Below, piece after piece: positions 28,237-36,783 of a stretch of DNA of 64,000 bases; positions within the stretch are counted from its first letter, which is position 1; every line of letters begins with the position of its first letter. Location: positions 1,240,001 to 1,304,000 of the forward strand of contig CAXXKP010000001.1 in NCBI GenBank assembly GCA_963663665.2, in the 5' to 3' direction. Both the position numbers and the translations under genes were made by a program. The DNA comes from SABI01 sp963663665. Lineage in GTDB: Bacteria > Spirochaetota > Spirochaetia > Sphaerochaetales > Sphaerochaetaceae. The notes under the pieces were generated by a model, which saw nothing but the letters and a program-made list of their open reading frames with translations, was not told the DNA's origin and made no database searches.

Positions 28237-28758
28237 TTGAAACATGTTACTCTTCCTTTTACAGATGAAGAACGATCCTCATTGAGAATCTATGACCAAC
28301 TAAGTCTTAGTGGAACTATTCTTGTCGCCCGAGATAAAGCACATCAAAGACTTGAAAAGATTATTAAAAGTGGCGAAAAAATTCCAGTGTTGCTGGAGAA
28401 TCAAACAATTTATTACATGGGTCCTGCAAGAAAACGAGAGGGTACAATTATTGGTTCTTGTGGGCCAACTACAAGTGCTCGTATGGATCCGTTTACACCA
28501 TTATTGATGGATTGTGGCCTAAAAGTAACTATCGGGAAAGGCCCCCGTAGTAAGGAAGTGTTAGAGGCTATAAAAAAACATACCGGAGTTTACCTTGTAG
28601 CATTTGGTGGTTGTGGTGCTCTCTATGCTGAATGTGTGAGAAGTACACGGATGATTGCCTTTGAAGAATTAGGTCCAGAGGCCTTGATTGAAATTGTAGT
28701 AAAAGATTTTCCGGTAATTGTAGGGATAGATTCGACAGGTATGAGTACTTTCTTATAA
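28237..28758 (+). CDS. Fumarate hydratase (class I), beta subunit
   Basis: 173 residues from the TTG at 28237. The GTG at 28228 overlaps the AGGAGG (28223-28228) and so cannot be the start. Typical beta-subunit motifs: GPTTSARMDPFTPLL, GKGPRS, GGCGALYAECV and FEELGPEAL. Pairs with the alpha subunit to form the oxygen-sensitive enzyme. Last gene of the long chain that begins at cdaA. Confidence 0.92.
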   Translation: MKHVTLPFTDEERSSLRIYDQLSLSGTILVARDKAHQRLEKIIKSGEKIPVLLENQTIYYMGPARKREGTIIGSCGPTTSARMDPFTPLLMDCGLKVTIGKGPRSKEVLEAIKKHTGVYLVAFGGCGALYAECVRSTRMIAFEELGPEALIEIVVKDFPVIVGIDSTGMSTFL

Positions 28759-28826
28759 CTTTTAGTAGACGTATGTAGAAAATGCTACTACCATCTCTAT
28801 AGGGTGAGGGAAAAGGAAATGTATCG

Positions 28827-29684
28827 ATGCGATTGATGTTACATAAAAAGATTGGTTTTACTTCGTTACTTTTAGTGAGTCTATTCCTATTATTGACTAC
28901 GAGTTGTACAGAAAAGAGAGTTCAGCAAGAAATATCTGATGATTCTTCACCGCTAAATTTAAGTAGTCAAGAGAGTTTTGTTCCTTCATCTGAGGATGAG
29001 AAAACTATTAATCCACCTCTTACGAGTTTTGAAAAAGATATCATCAATATATTCACAGCCGATACAATCACACAAGAACTCATTGATAGATTCAGTTATA
29101 CGTATGGCTACATGCTCATGGATAGTGCCATGAGAGAAATACCAACGCTTAATCCTGAATATTTTCTTAAAGGTGCATTTGATGTAGGAATCTCAAAGAA
29201 AGAATTGCTTACAAAAGAAGAACGAAATACCTCTCTATTCCAATTTCAGGAAAAGCTTATTAGTGAAGCTGGGATACGAGTGAAAGAGCTTGCTGAGAAA
29301 AATTTAAAAGATGCAGAAAGTTTCTTAGCAGTGAATAATCAACGTGAAGGAATTGTTACTACTGATAGTGGACTCCAATATGAGATTATTGTTCCAAAAG
29401 AAGGGGAATCTCCCACAGCTGATGATGTGGTGAAGGTTAATTATCGCCTTACCTACCTTGATGGAAGAGAGGGGGATTCTTCGGTTCCTGGTATTCCAAG
29501 TACATTTAAAATTTCAAAATTAGTTGATGGATTCAAAGAAGGACTCTATCTTATGAAAGTTGGCTCAACATATAGGTTCTATGTTCATCCTAACCTTGGA
29601 TATGGAGAGAGTGGCTCTACTCGAATAGAGCCAAATACCCTTCTCATCTTTGATGTAGAACTTGTTGAAATCGTTAAACAATAG
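28827..29684 (+). CDS. FKBP-type peptidyl-prolyl isomerase, lipoprotein
   Basis: 285 residues. Signal peptide with lipobox-like TTSC (Cys27), a low-complexity Ser-rich linker, an N-terminal dimerisation helix region (about 65-160) and a C-terminal FKBP domain (about 170-285) with YGESGSTRIEPNTLLIFDVEL. Same layout as FkpA/Mip, envelope folding catalysts. AAGGA precedes the ATG by 9 bases. Overlaps the convergent yjjG by 11 bases. Confidence 0.9.
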   Translation: MRLMLHKKIGFTSLLLVSLFLLLTTSCTEKRVQQEISDDSSPLNLSSQESFVPSSEDEKTINPPLTSFEKDIINIFTADTITQELIDRFSYTYGYMLMDSAMREIPTLNPEYFLKGAFDVGISKKELLTKEERNTSLFQFQEKLISEAGIRVKELAEKNLKDAESFLAVNNQREGIVTTDSGLQYEIIVPKEGESPTADDVVKVNYRLTYLDGREGDSSVPGIPSTFKISKLVDGFKEGLYLMKVGSTYRFYVHPNLGYGESGSTRIEPNTLLIFDVELVEIVKQ

Positions 29685-30369
29685 ATAGGATATCTAATAG
29701 CTCTTTTAGTGTCTTTATGTGGTATGTATAATTCTTGATTGCTGGTTGGGTCATTTCATAGCGGTTAACCCAGCAACTATCGAGTTTAGCGTTTGCAGCT
29801 CCCTCAATATCACTTGATAGCCCATCTCCAATAACGAGAGGATTTGATATTGGCAGTTGTAAGCTGTGAATATTTCGAATAGTCTCTGTAAAAAATTGTG
29901 TATCTGGCTTTAAGACCCCTAATTCTTCTCCTATGGCAATATATGAGAAAAAATGAGATGTCCCTGTTGCATTGATTCTCCCTCTTTGTACACTCGCTAT
30001 TCCGTTTGTAATCATTGACATGTGAATTCCACTATTCTTGATTTTCGTTAATACTTCGATGGTATCATCGTAGATATGGTGGGATAGGCTTAGATAATGG
30101 AGATAGAGTTCAGATGCTTTTTCTGCGCTGAAATTAACTTTTTGAGCAATAAAAAATCTATCAAAACGTTCAGTTTTCAACGTATCAAGCGAGATAAGCC
30201 CTTCCTCTAAATCAGACCATAGAGCATAGTTAATCTCGTGATATGAATTAACTAGGTCTTGAGTGACATTGAGGTTGGCCTCGATAAAAAGATTTCTCAA
30301 AGCAAACTCTTCACATGCCATAAAATCATAAATTGTTCCATCTGCGTCAAATAATAGGTGGTCGTACAT
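29674..30369 (-). CDS. yjjG: HAD-superfamily nucleotidase, YjjG type
   Basis: 231 residues. HAD phosphatase with DxD motif FDADGTIYDF (Asp8, Asp10), motif II SMITNGI, Lys in LGVLKPD and the acidic motif VIGDGLSSDIEGA. The N-terminal ACEEFALRNLF pattern and the length fit the YjjG pyrimidine 5'-nucleotidase group. It sits beside the his operon, whose own phosphatase domain is dead (see hisB), but nothing in the sequence shows activity on histidinol phosphate. Confidence 0.85.
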   Translation of the reverse strand: MYDHLLFDADGTIYDFMACEEFALRNLFIEANLNVTQDLVNSYHEINYALWSDLEEGLISLDTLKTERFDRFFIAQKVNFSAEKASELYLHYLSLSHHIYDDTIEVLTKIKNSGIHMSMITNGIASVQRGRINATGTSHFFSYIAIGEELGVLKPDTQFFTETIRNIHSLQLPISNPLVIGDGLSSDIEGAANAKLDSCWVNRYEMTQPAIKNYTYHIKTLKELLDILSIV

Positions 30370-30447
30370 AACATTCCTTTACAAATACTTAAAAAAGAAG
30401 TAATTTTTAATCAGTTCTAATTACTTAGTACTACAAAAGGGGGAATT

Positions 30448-31032
30448 ATGGCAAGGGAAAAGAGAATGCTCTTTGTCTATATTATTTTTGGAGTTCTTTT
30501 AATTGTACTTGGTGTTTTTATGCTAGTGAGAGAAGATCTGTTTAAACAAATTCTCATCATGTCCCTCGGTCTCAGTGCGTTAATGAGCTCAATAATTTCT
30601 ATCGCTACTGTAAAAAGATACCAATTTTCGAGATTTTCATTCTCGACCACCCTTTTTAAAGGGATAAGTGGGATTATTATAGGCGTTCTTGCAATCATTC
30701 TTCCTTTATTCGCCTCTCATAGTATATGGAATGCGCTTATGTATATCCTTGCTTCTCAATTCATTATAGCTGCATTAGTTCTTTTTTTAGACTCTATTTC
30801 ACTTCGGAAAACAGCCTTTCCTTCAAAACCACTACTCATTGAAGCTGTAATATCCTTATCAATTGCTCTGTTATTACTGATTTTTCCGACTGCTGCTGCA
30901 GATCTTTTCATTACCTTGTTAGCAATAATTGTGATATTAGTAGGAATTACATTATTACTACTAGGAATTTTCTATGCTAAACGTGCTAAAAAACTAGATA
31001 TTACAGTTGAAGGAGAAGTTGAAGTTGAATAA
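30448..31032 (+). CDS. HdeD/DUF308-family membrane protein
   Basis: 194 residues with six hydrophobic helices in three repeated pairs, each with a short Gly-containing turn (LIVLGVFML, IIIGVLAIILPL, IVILVGITLLLLG), the pattern of the HdeD family. E. coli HdeD is linked to acid resistance; here the role is unknown. Strong ribosome site (AGGGGG) before the ATG. The C-terminus is charged. The his promoter starts 15 bases after its stop. Confidence 0.8.
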   Translation: MAREKRMLFVYIIFGVLLIVLGVFMLVREDLFKQILIMSLGLSALMSSIISIATVKRYQFSRFSFSTTLFKGISGIIIGVLAIILPLFASHSIWNALMYILASQFIIAALVLFLDSISLRKTAFPSKPLLIEAVISLSIALLLLIFPTAAADLFITLLAIIVILVGITLLLLGIFYAKRAKKLDITVEGEVEVE

Positions 31033-31046
31033 AAATAGAGTTCCTA

Positions 31047-31075
31047 TTGACACATATATCATCCTCATATAGTGT
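31047..31075 (+). promoter_or_regulatory. Promoter of the his operon
   Basis: TTGACA at 31047-31052 with TAGTGT at 31070-31075 (17-base spacer) or TATAGT at 31068-31073 (15-base spacer). Either choice puts the transcription start within a few bases of the leader-peptide ATG at 31082. Confidence 0.6.
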
Positions 31076-31081
31076 GAATTC

Positions 31082-31126
31082 ATGAAAATAAAGCACCACC
31101 TTCATCACCATATCTCAATAAATTGA
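31082..31126 (+). CDS. hisL: His operon leader peptide
   Basis: A 14-codon open frame, MKIKHHLHHHISIN, with five His codons among residues 5-10, lies between the promoter and the terminator in front of hisG. This is the classic layout of a histidine attenuator. Low His-tRNA should stall the ribosome between 31094 and 31111. No ribosome site precedes the ATG, and the predicted transcript begins almost at the ATG, so translation may be leaderless. Not preserved by chance: five His in six residues is very rare. Confidence 0.88.
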   Translation: MKIKHHLHHHISIN

Positions 31127-31170
31127 TGCGATGCGTGTGCAGGTAGTATATGACTAATAGGCGCTCCGCA
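31127..31170 (+). promoter_or_regulatory. His attenuator antiterminator pairing
   Basis: Bases 31127-31135 (TGCGATGCG), directly after the leader stop codon, can pair with 31162-31170 (CGCTCCGCA): seven of nine positions match. This captures the 5' arm of the terminator stem, so the two structures exclude each other. A ribosome that reaches the stop codon would cover 31127-31135 and allow the terminator; one stalled on the His codons would leave it free and allow read-through. Confidence 0.65.
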
Positions 31171-31189
31171 TTTTGCGGGGCTTTTTTTT
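31163..31189 (+). terminator. His attenuator terminator
   Basis: Seven-bp stem 31163-31169 with 31175-31181 (one T-G pair), loop ATTTT, followed by eight T. It stands 23 bases before the hisG start and ends transcription when histidine is plentiful. Confidence 0.88.
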
Positions 31190-31211
31190 AAGTAAAAAGA
31201 GGAATCAGTAT

Positions 31212-32072
31212 ATGGAAACAAAGTTGAAAATTGCATTACAGAAGAGTGGTCGGTTAAGTGAAAAATCTTTAGAATTAATTCGTGAAAGTGGAATACATTT
31301 CAATTCGAGTTCTCGTGTCCTTAAGGAAGCTGCAGAGAATTTCCCTATAGAATTTCTCTTCCTTCGAGATGATGATATCCCTTCTTACGTATATGATGGT
31401 GTTGCAGATATTGGTATTGTCGGAAGAAATGAACATGATGAACAAAATTTTCCACTTGAAGTAGTAAGAGACCTTGGATTCGCAAAATGTCGATTGTCTA
31501 TTGCTGTTCCTCTTGATTTTGAATATAGCGGTTTAAAGAGTTTAGAGGGAAAAAGGATTGCTACAAGTTATCCAACAATACTTAAAAAAGCTCTAAAAGA
31601 AGCAGGTGTTCAGGCAAGAATCTATGAAATTTCAGGATCTGTTGAGATAACACCTGCAATTGGAGTTGCTGATGCCATTTGTGACCTTGTAAGTACTGGT
31701 GCAACTTTAGCAAGCAATGGATTGAGAGAGGTTGAATCTATCTATACATCTACAGCTGTGATGATAGGACATCCCAATTTAAGTGAGGAGAAAAAGGTCA
31801 TCCTTAATAGACTCCTCTTACGTCTTGACGCGGTAATGAAAGCTGCTGACTATAAATATATTATGTTTAATCTTCCTAAAGAACACCTATGGGAAGTTTC
31901 ATCCATCATCGGTGGTATGAAGAGTCCAACTGTTACTCCACTTCTAGACGAAGAATGGGTGAGTGTACAGACAGTAGTACATGAAGAGCGATTTTGGGAT
32001 GCTCTGGAGAAATTAAAAGCATTACAAGCACAAGGAATTCTTGTAACTTCAATTGAAAAAATGGCCGATTAA
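31212..32072 (+). CDS. hisG: ATP phosphoribosyltransferase, long form
   Basis: 286 residues from the ATG at 31212, with GAGGA 8 bases upstream. The longer frame from 31173 begins inside the attenuator stem and is rejected. First enzyme of histidine synthesis. Signatures are KIALQKSGRLSEKSL, VADIGIVGRNEHDE and ICDLVSTGATLASNGL. The C-terminal ACT-like HisG_C domain (about 205-286) is present, so this is the long, His-inhibited form that does not need HisZ. Confidence 0.96.
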   Translation: METKLKIALQKSGRLSEKSLELIRESGIHFNSSSRVLKEAAENFPIEFLFLRDDDIPSYVYDGVADIGIVGRNEHDEQNFPLEVVRDLGFAKCRLSIAVPLDFEYSGLKSLEGKRIATSYPTILKKALKEAGVQARIYEISGSVEITPAIGVADAICDLVSTGATLASNGLREVESIYTSTAVMIGHPNLSEEKKVILNRLLLRLDAVMKAADYKYIMFNLPKEHLWEVSSIIGGMKSPTVTPLLDEEWVSVQTVVHEERFWDALEKLKALQAQGILVTSIEKMAD

Positions 32073-32089
32073 TAAGGTGGAAAGTTATA

Positions 32090-33409
32090 ATGTTAGATAT
32101 TTTTTATCAATTAACATCGAATGAAGTAAGATCCTCTCTTGCAAGAAGTACTACTGCGACAAGTGCTGAGGTGAAGAAAATAGTAGCATCTATTTTGGAT
32201 GAAGTGAGAGTTCGTGGTGATAAAGCTCTGTATGAATACACAAAATCACTTGATAAGGTTACTCTATCTTCACTGCTCTATCCAAAAGAGAAAATACAAG
32301 AGGCTTCTTCTTCTCTCTCTTCTGAGTTAAAAAATGCTATTGATGTTGCGTATCATAATATTAAGACATTTCATACATCCCAAATTCCAACCCATCCCAC
32401 GGTAGAGGTTATGCCTGGAGTATACTGTTGGCAGAAAAGTTTCCCTATAGAATCTATAGGGCTCTATATTCCAGGAGGGACAGCTCCTCTCTTCTCAACG
32501 CTATTGATGTTAGCAATCCCTGCAAAAATAGCAGGATGCGAGCATATTGTCATTGCAACCCCTCCTCGAAAAGATGGTTCTATTGATCCTGCGATTTTGT
32601 ATGTTTGCCAACTGGTTGGTATTGAGACCATTCTTACAGTAGGTGGAGCTCAAGCGATTGCAGCCCTCGCCTTTGGGACAGAGAGTGTTCCTAAAGTCGA
32701 TAAAATATTTGGTCCAGGCAATAGTTTTGTTACCGAGGCTAAACAACAAGTCATCCAACTCGGTGTTGCAATTGATATGCCGGCAGGACCTTCTGAAGTA
32801 ATGGTAGTGATTGATAATACAACTCAGATTGCCTATGCAGCAGCAGATGTATTAAGCCAATGCGAGCATGGGTATGATAGTCAATCGGTATTAGTGATTC
32901 TTTCCCAAGACAAGAAAGAAGGGGATGAGATTGCCCAGAAGGTTAAAGATGAGATTAGTAGGCAAACTTGTTATTTATCGCGGAAAGATTATATTACATC
33001 ATCCCTTGAACACTCATATATCGTGATAGTCTATTCAATAGAAGAAGCACTTACTGTAATTAATGGATATGCAAGTGAGCACCTGATTTTAAATACTCAG
33101 GATTTTTCAGAACTTGAGAAAGGTGTCAAACATGCAGGTTCTGTCTTCTTGGGGGCGTACTCACCAGAATCTGCAGGAGACTATGCCTCTGGAACGAATC
33201 ACACTCTTCCTACAAGTGGAGCAGCTCGTGCCTACAGTGGTGTTTCATTACAAAGTTTTCTTAAGACAGTAACATACCAGAGAATAACACATGAAGGTTT
33301 GAAATCATTAGGTCCTACAATCGTAGAAATGGCTAATTATGAAACACTCTCAGCACACAGTAATGCAGTGGAAGTGAGACTTATTCCAACAGGGGGAGAG
33401 AAGAAATGA
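32090..33409 (+). CDS. hisD: Histidinol dehydrogenase
   Basis: 439 residues, normal length. Zinc enzyme of the last two steps of histidine synthesis. Visible motifs: SIGLYIPGGTAPLFST, GPGNSFVTEAKQ, DMPAGPSEVMV, LSQCEHGYDSQSV, and the GTNHTLPTSGAARAYSG segment. Its stop overlaps the hisC start (ATGA). Confidence 0.97.
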   Translation: MLDIFYQLTSNEVRSSLARSTTATSAEVKKIVASILDEVRVRGDKALYEYTKSLDKVTLSSLLYPKEKIQEASSSLSSELKNAIDVAYHNIKTFHTSQIPTHPTVEVMPGVYCWQKSFPIESIGLYIPGGTAPLFSTLLMLAIPAKIAGCEHIVIATPPRKDGSIDPAILYVCQLVGIETILTVGGAQAIAALAFGTESVPKVDKIFGPGNSFVTEAKQQVIQLGVAIDMPAGPSEVMVVIDNTTQIAYAAADVLSQCEHGYDSQSVLVILSQDKKEGDEIAQKVKDEISRQTCYLSRKDYITSSLEHSYIVIVYSIEEALTVINGYASEHLILNTQDFSELEKGVKHAGSVFLGAYSPESAGDYASGTNHTLPTSGAARAYSGVSLQSFLKTVTYQRITHEGLKSLGPTIVEMANYETLSAHSNAVEVRLIPTGGEKK

Positions 33410-34494
33410 ATCCGTTTACAATTAAGCAGTTGATGAGAGATAACATTAGAACTCTTATACCATATTCATCTGCTCGTAATGAGTTTAGTGGAAATGGTTC
33501 AATATTTATTGATGCAAATGAAAATTTCAAAGATTTTGTAGGGAATGAAGGTCTCAATAGGTATCCAGATCCGAAGCATATCGCACTAAAGAAACAGATA
33601 GAAAGAGTAATGGGAATCCCATCAAATAAGATGGTCATAGGGAATGGAAGTGATGAACTCATAGATCTCCTATTCAGAATTTTCTGTGTTCCCTCAAAAG
33701 ATAAAGTTCTTATGTTGAGTCCCACCTATGGTGCATATAAAGTATTTGCAGATATTAATGATGTAGGTGTTTCATATTGTCCATTAACAGAAGATTTTTC
33801 AATTGATATGGATCGTCTAGAAAATCAATGCCACCTTATTAATACCGGTACTATAGAGCATGGTATTCATAAGCTGTTTTTCATCTGCTCTCCGAATAAC
33901 CCTACAGGGAACAGCTTCCCTCTTTCCCAAATAGCAGAAATAGCCTCTAGATTTAGAGGAATCACAGTAATTGATGAAGCCTACATTGATTTTTCAGAGC
34001 AAGAATCGGCTCTTCAACTTCTAGAAGATAATGAGAGAATAGTCATTTTGCGGACATTAAGTAAAGCCTATGGGTTAGCCAATGTGAGGGTAGGAATTGC
34101 AATAGGCTCCCCACAAATTATAGAAGCAATGCATAATGTAAAATACCCTTACAACTTAAGTGGAATACAGCAGGAATTTGCTATTAAGGCACTAAAAGCT
34201 CAAGATGAAGTAAAGCAAAATATTTCAATAATTCTATCAGAAAGAGAAAGAGTCGCACAGCGTTTAGAACAATTTCCTTTCATCCAGAAAGTGTTCAAGA
34301 GCGATGCAAATTTTTTATTAGTAAGAGTAGATGATGCTCCTCTTATATACAATCTACTCTTGAAAAAGGGGATTATTGTGAGAAACCGCTCTACTTTAAG
34401 AGGATGTTATGGGTGTTTGCGAATAACGATAGGGAGTGTAGAGGAAAATACAACCTTATTAGATACTCTCGTAGAATTAGAGGATATATTATGA
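33406..34494 (+). CDS. hisC: Histidinol-phosphate aminotransferase
   Basis: 362 residues. PLP enzyme of fold type I. IDANENF near residue 35, SPNNPTGN at 162-169, DEAYIDF at 190-196 and the PLP lysine Lys220 in LRTLSKAYGLA are all present. Overlaps hisD and hisB by 4 bases each. Confidence 0.96.
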   Translation: MNPFTIKQLMRDNIRTLIPYSSARNEFSGNGSIFIDANENFKDFVGNEGLNRYPDPKHIALKKQIERVMGIPSNKMVIGNGSDELIDLLFRIFCVPSKDKVLMLSPTYGAYKVFADINDVGVSYCPLTEDFSIDMDRLENQCHLINTGTIEHGIHKLFFICSPNNPTGNSFPLSQIAEIASRFRGITVIDEAYIDFSEQESALQLLEDNERIVILRTLSKAYGLANVRVGIAIGSPQIIEAMHNVKYPYNLSGIQQEFAIKALKAQDEVKQNISIILSERERVAQRLEQFPFIQKVFKSDANFLLVRVDDAPLIYNLLLKKGIIVRNRSTLRGCYGCLRITIGSVEENTTLLDTLVELEDIL

Positions 34495-35441
34495 AAAAAG
34501 GAACCTTACTAATTATTCCCTTGATAGGCACTATTGTTGAACATTCAAAAGAACCTATTATGTGGGTGAAGGGAGTGTTTCACGCCTTAAGAAGTATCAC
34601 AACAGATGGAATCTATTCAATCATAGTCGTAAATAATAGTTCTTTTAATTCTCAACAAGTTGGATATATAACCGAATCCTTAGTAAAGGAATCTATCCAA
34701 ATTGAAGCAATCATTAATACAATTGATGAATTAAAGAGCGATGAAATAGACACGAGGCTCACACTTTCTTTAATCCCTTCTCAAGGAATTTTTTGTTATG
34801 AAGGATTTAACAATTGGGAGGCAATCCTTTTGAAAATCTCGACTAATCCATCCTTACCTCAACGAATTGCAACTTTAGATAGGAAAACTAAGGAAACTTC
34901 AATTGAGATGAGCGTTAATCTCGATGGTTCAGGAAAAAGCTCAATTGAAACAGGTCTCCCTTTTTTTAATCATATGCTAGATCAAATAGCCAAACATGGT
35001 CGACTCGATATCTCTCTTACTTGCAATGGCGACATCGAAGTGGATGAACACCATAGTGTTGAGGATGTTGCGATAGTCTTTGGTTCAGCGATCTATAAAG
35101 GACTAGGTGACAAAAAAGGGATAAGGCGTTACGGTGAGGCAACAATCCCAATGGATGATGTAACAAGTACTGTAGCAATAGATTTTTCAAATCGACCCTA
35201 TTTTGTTTGGAACGTGGAATTCTCTAGGGATGTAGTTGGCACTTTTCCTACGGAGATGGTTTACCATTTTTTTAAGTCATTTAGTGATGAGGCTCGATGT
35301 AATTTACATATGAGTGTGACAAATGGTAATACTCACCATCAAGTAGAGGCACTATTCAAAGCGTTCGCTCGGGCAATACGAGAAGCGATATTTCGTTATC
35401 CTGGAATTAATGACCTTCCATCGACAAAAGGAGCATTATGA
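34491..35441 (+). CDS. hisB: Imidazoleglycerol-phosphate dehydratase with a decayed HAD domain
   Basis: 316 residues from the ATG at 34491, which overlaps the hisC stop. Residues about 131-316 form a complete IGPD with HMLDQIAKHG (161-170), VDEHHSVED (184-192) and THHQVEALFKAFARA. Residues 1-130 resemble the HAD phosphatase half of bifunctional HisB: a linker RKTKETSI like that of E. coli, a GVFHALRSI...YSIIVVNNS stretch matching its motif I-II spacing, and an NNWEAILLK match near the end. But the catalytic DRDGT is PLIGT here, and motifs III and IV are gone. So dehydratase active, phosphatase almost certainly not. Homology of the N-terminal part is my alignment from memory. Confidence 0.88.
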   Translation: MKKGTLLIIPLIGTIVEHSKEPIMWVKGVFHALRSITTDGIYSIIVVNNSSFNSQQVGYITESLVKESIQIEAIINTIDELKSDEIDTRLTLSLIPSQGIFCYEGFNNWEAILLKISTNPSLPQRIATLDRKTKETSIEMSVNLDGSGKSSIETGLPFFNHMLDQIAKHGRLDISLTCNGDIEVDEHHSVEDVAIVFGSAIYKGLGDKKGIRRYGEATIPMDDVTSTVAIDFSNRPYFVWNVEFSRDVVGTFPTEMVYHFFKSFSDEARCNLHMSVTNGNTHHQVEALFKAFARAIREAIFRYPGINDLPSTKGAL

Positions 35442-36043
35442 GTAAGAGTGTTGTAATCGTTAAGTATAATGCAGGAAATATTAGGTCAGTAATTTGTGCA
35501 CTGAACCGACTCCATATCGATTCAATTGTTACTGATGATGAGAAGGTAATACGCGAATCTTCGAGGGTCATTTTCCCAGGAGTCGGAGAAGCTTCAAGCG
35601 CTATGAAGTATTTACGTGAGACTCATCTTGATGAAGTGCTCACGACTTTAGAGCAACCGTTTTTAGGGATATGTTTAGGTTTACAACTGATGTGTGATTC
35701 AAGTGAAGAAAATAGCACGAGATGTTTATCTATTTTTTCCTCTCCTGTCATTAAATTCTCATTTCCAACTAGAGTAAAAGTCCCTCATATGGGATGGAAT
35801 ACGATTACCCACTCCAACGATTATCTTTTCAATGGAATAGAGCAGGAGAGCTATACATACTTTGTTCATTCGTATTATGCATCTCTTTCAAATGGAACCA
35901 TTGCCACATCCTATTATGGAGGGGTTAAATTCAGTGCAGCTTTAGGAAATGGTAATTATCGTGGTGTTCAATTCCACCCTGAAAAAAGTGGCACAGTTGG
36001 AGCGAAAATATTAGAGAATTTTATACATGGGGAGCGATCATAA
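35438..36043 (+). CDS. hisH: Imidazole glycerol phosphate synthase, glutaminase subunit
   Basis: 201 residues. Class I glutamine amidotransferase with nucleophile Cys79 in FLGICLGLQLM and the His180/Glu182 pair in FHPEKSG. Supplies ammonia to HisF. Overlaps hisB by 4 bases. Confidence 0.96.
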   Translation: MSKSVVIVKYNAGNIRSVICALNRLHIDSIVTDDEKVIRESSRVIFPGVGEASSAMKYLRETHLDEVLTTLEQPFLGICLGLQLMCDSSEENSTRCLSIFSSPVIKFSFPTRVKVPHMGWNTITHSNDYLFNGIEQESYTYFVHSYYASLSNGTIATSYYGGVKFSAALGNGNYRGVQFHPEKSGTVGAKILENFIHGERS

Positions 36044-36048
36044 ATTAT

Positions 36049-36783
36049 ATGAATATTATTCCTGCTATAGATATTATTGATGGAAATTGTGTTCGATTGA
36101 GTGAAGGTAATTATGAAGAGAAAACCTTTTATAGCGATAACCCCGTTGAGATGGCTAAATCTTTTGAAGATGCTGGTTGCCAGTATCTCCACCTAGTAGA
36201 TTTAGACGGTGCCCGAATGGGTAGGATTGTTAATGCCTCAATTATCGAAAAGATTGCAACAAAGACATCTCTTCAAATAGATGTCGGTGGTGGAATTAAA
36301 AGAAGAGAGGACCTTTTACAAGTTTTTAATAGCGGCGCGCATGAAGCCACCATTGGGTCTCTTGCAGTTAAGGATGAAGATCTTACTCTCAACCTTTTAG
36401 AAGAATTTGGTCCTGACAAACTCATATTAGGTGCTGACTGTAGAGATGGATATATCTCTATTAGCGGTTGGAAAGAGAAAACTAGAATGAGAGTTGAGGA
36501 TTTTGTTTTTTCGTATGCAACTGCTGGTTTTAGAAAAATTATTTCCACAGATATTGCCCGAGATGGCATGTTAAAAGGCCCTTCATTTGCTCTATACATG
36601 AGACTACTTGAAAGGACAAAATCAATTAATGGAATGAAGATTATCGCAAGTGGAGGTGTTCAATCAATTATAGATGTGAAAGCTCTAGAAGAACTTCAAC
36701 TAGATGGTGTAATTATTGGAAAAGCTTTATACGAGAATTACATCACCCTCAGTGAGTTATCGCATTTCTTGGGAGGTAAATAA
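36049..36783 (+). CDS. hisA: ProFAR isomerase
   Basis: 244 residues, a (beta/alpha)8 barrel. Catalytic Asp8 in IPAIDIIDGNCVRL, ISTDIARDGMLKGP for the second half, and SGGVQS for the phosphate site. Starts 5 bases after hisH; overlaps hisF by one base. Confidence 0.96.
   Translation: MNIIPAIDIIDGNCVRLSEGNYEEKTFYSDNPVEMAKSFEDAGCQYLHLVDLDGARMGRIVNASIIEKIATKTSLQIDVGGGIKRREDLLQVFNSGAHEATIGSLAVKDEDLTLNLLEEFGPDKLILGADCRDGYISISGWKEKTRMRVEDFVFSYATAGFRKIISTDIARDGMLKGPSFALYMRLLERTKSINGMKIIASGGVQSIIDVKALEELQLDGVIIGKALYENYITLSELSHFLGGK

Noticed and set aside
31173..31211. Upstream extension of hisG by 13 residues from a TTG
   Set aside because: The extra codons lie in the attenuator stem and T run, and GAGGA is correctly placed for the ATG at 31212.
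34404..34490. Upstream extension of hisB
   Set aside because: It lies entirely within hisC in another frame; the ATG at 34491 forms the same ATGA junction as its neighbours.
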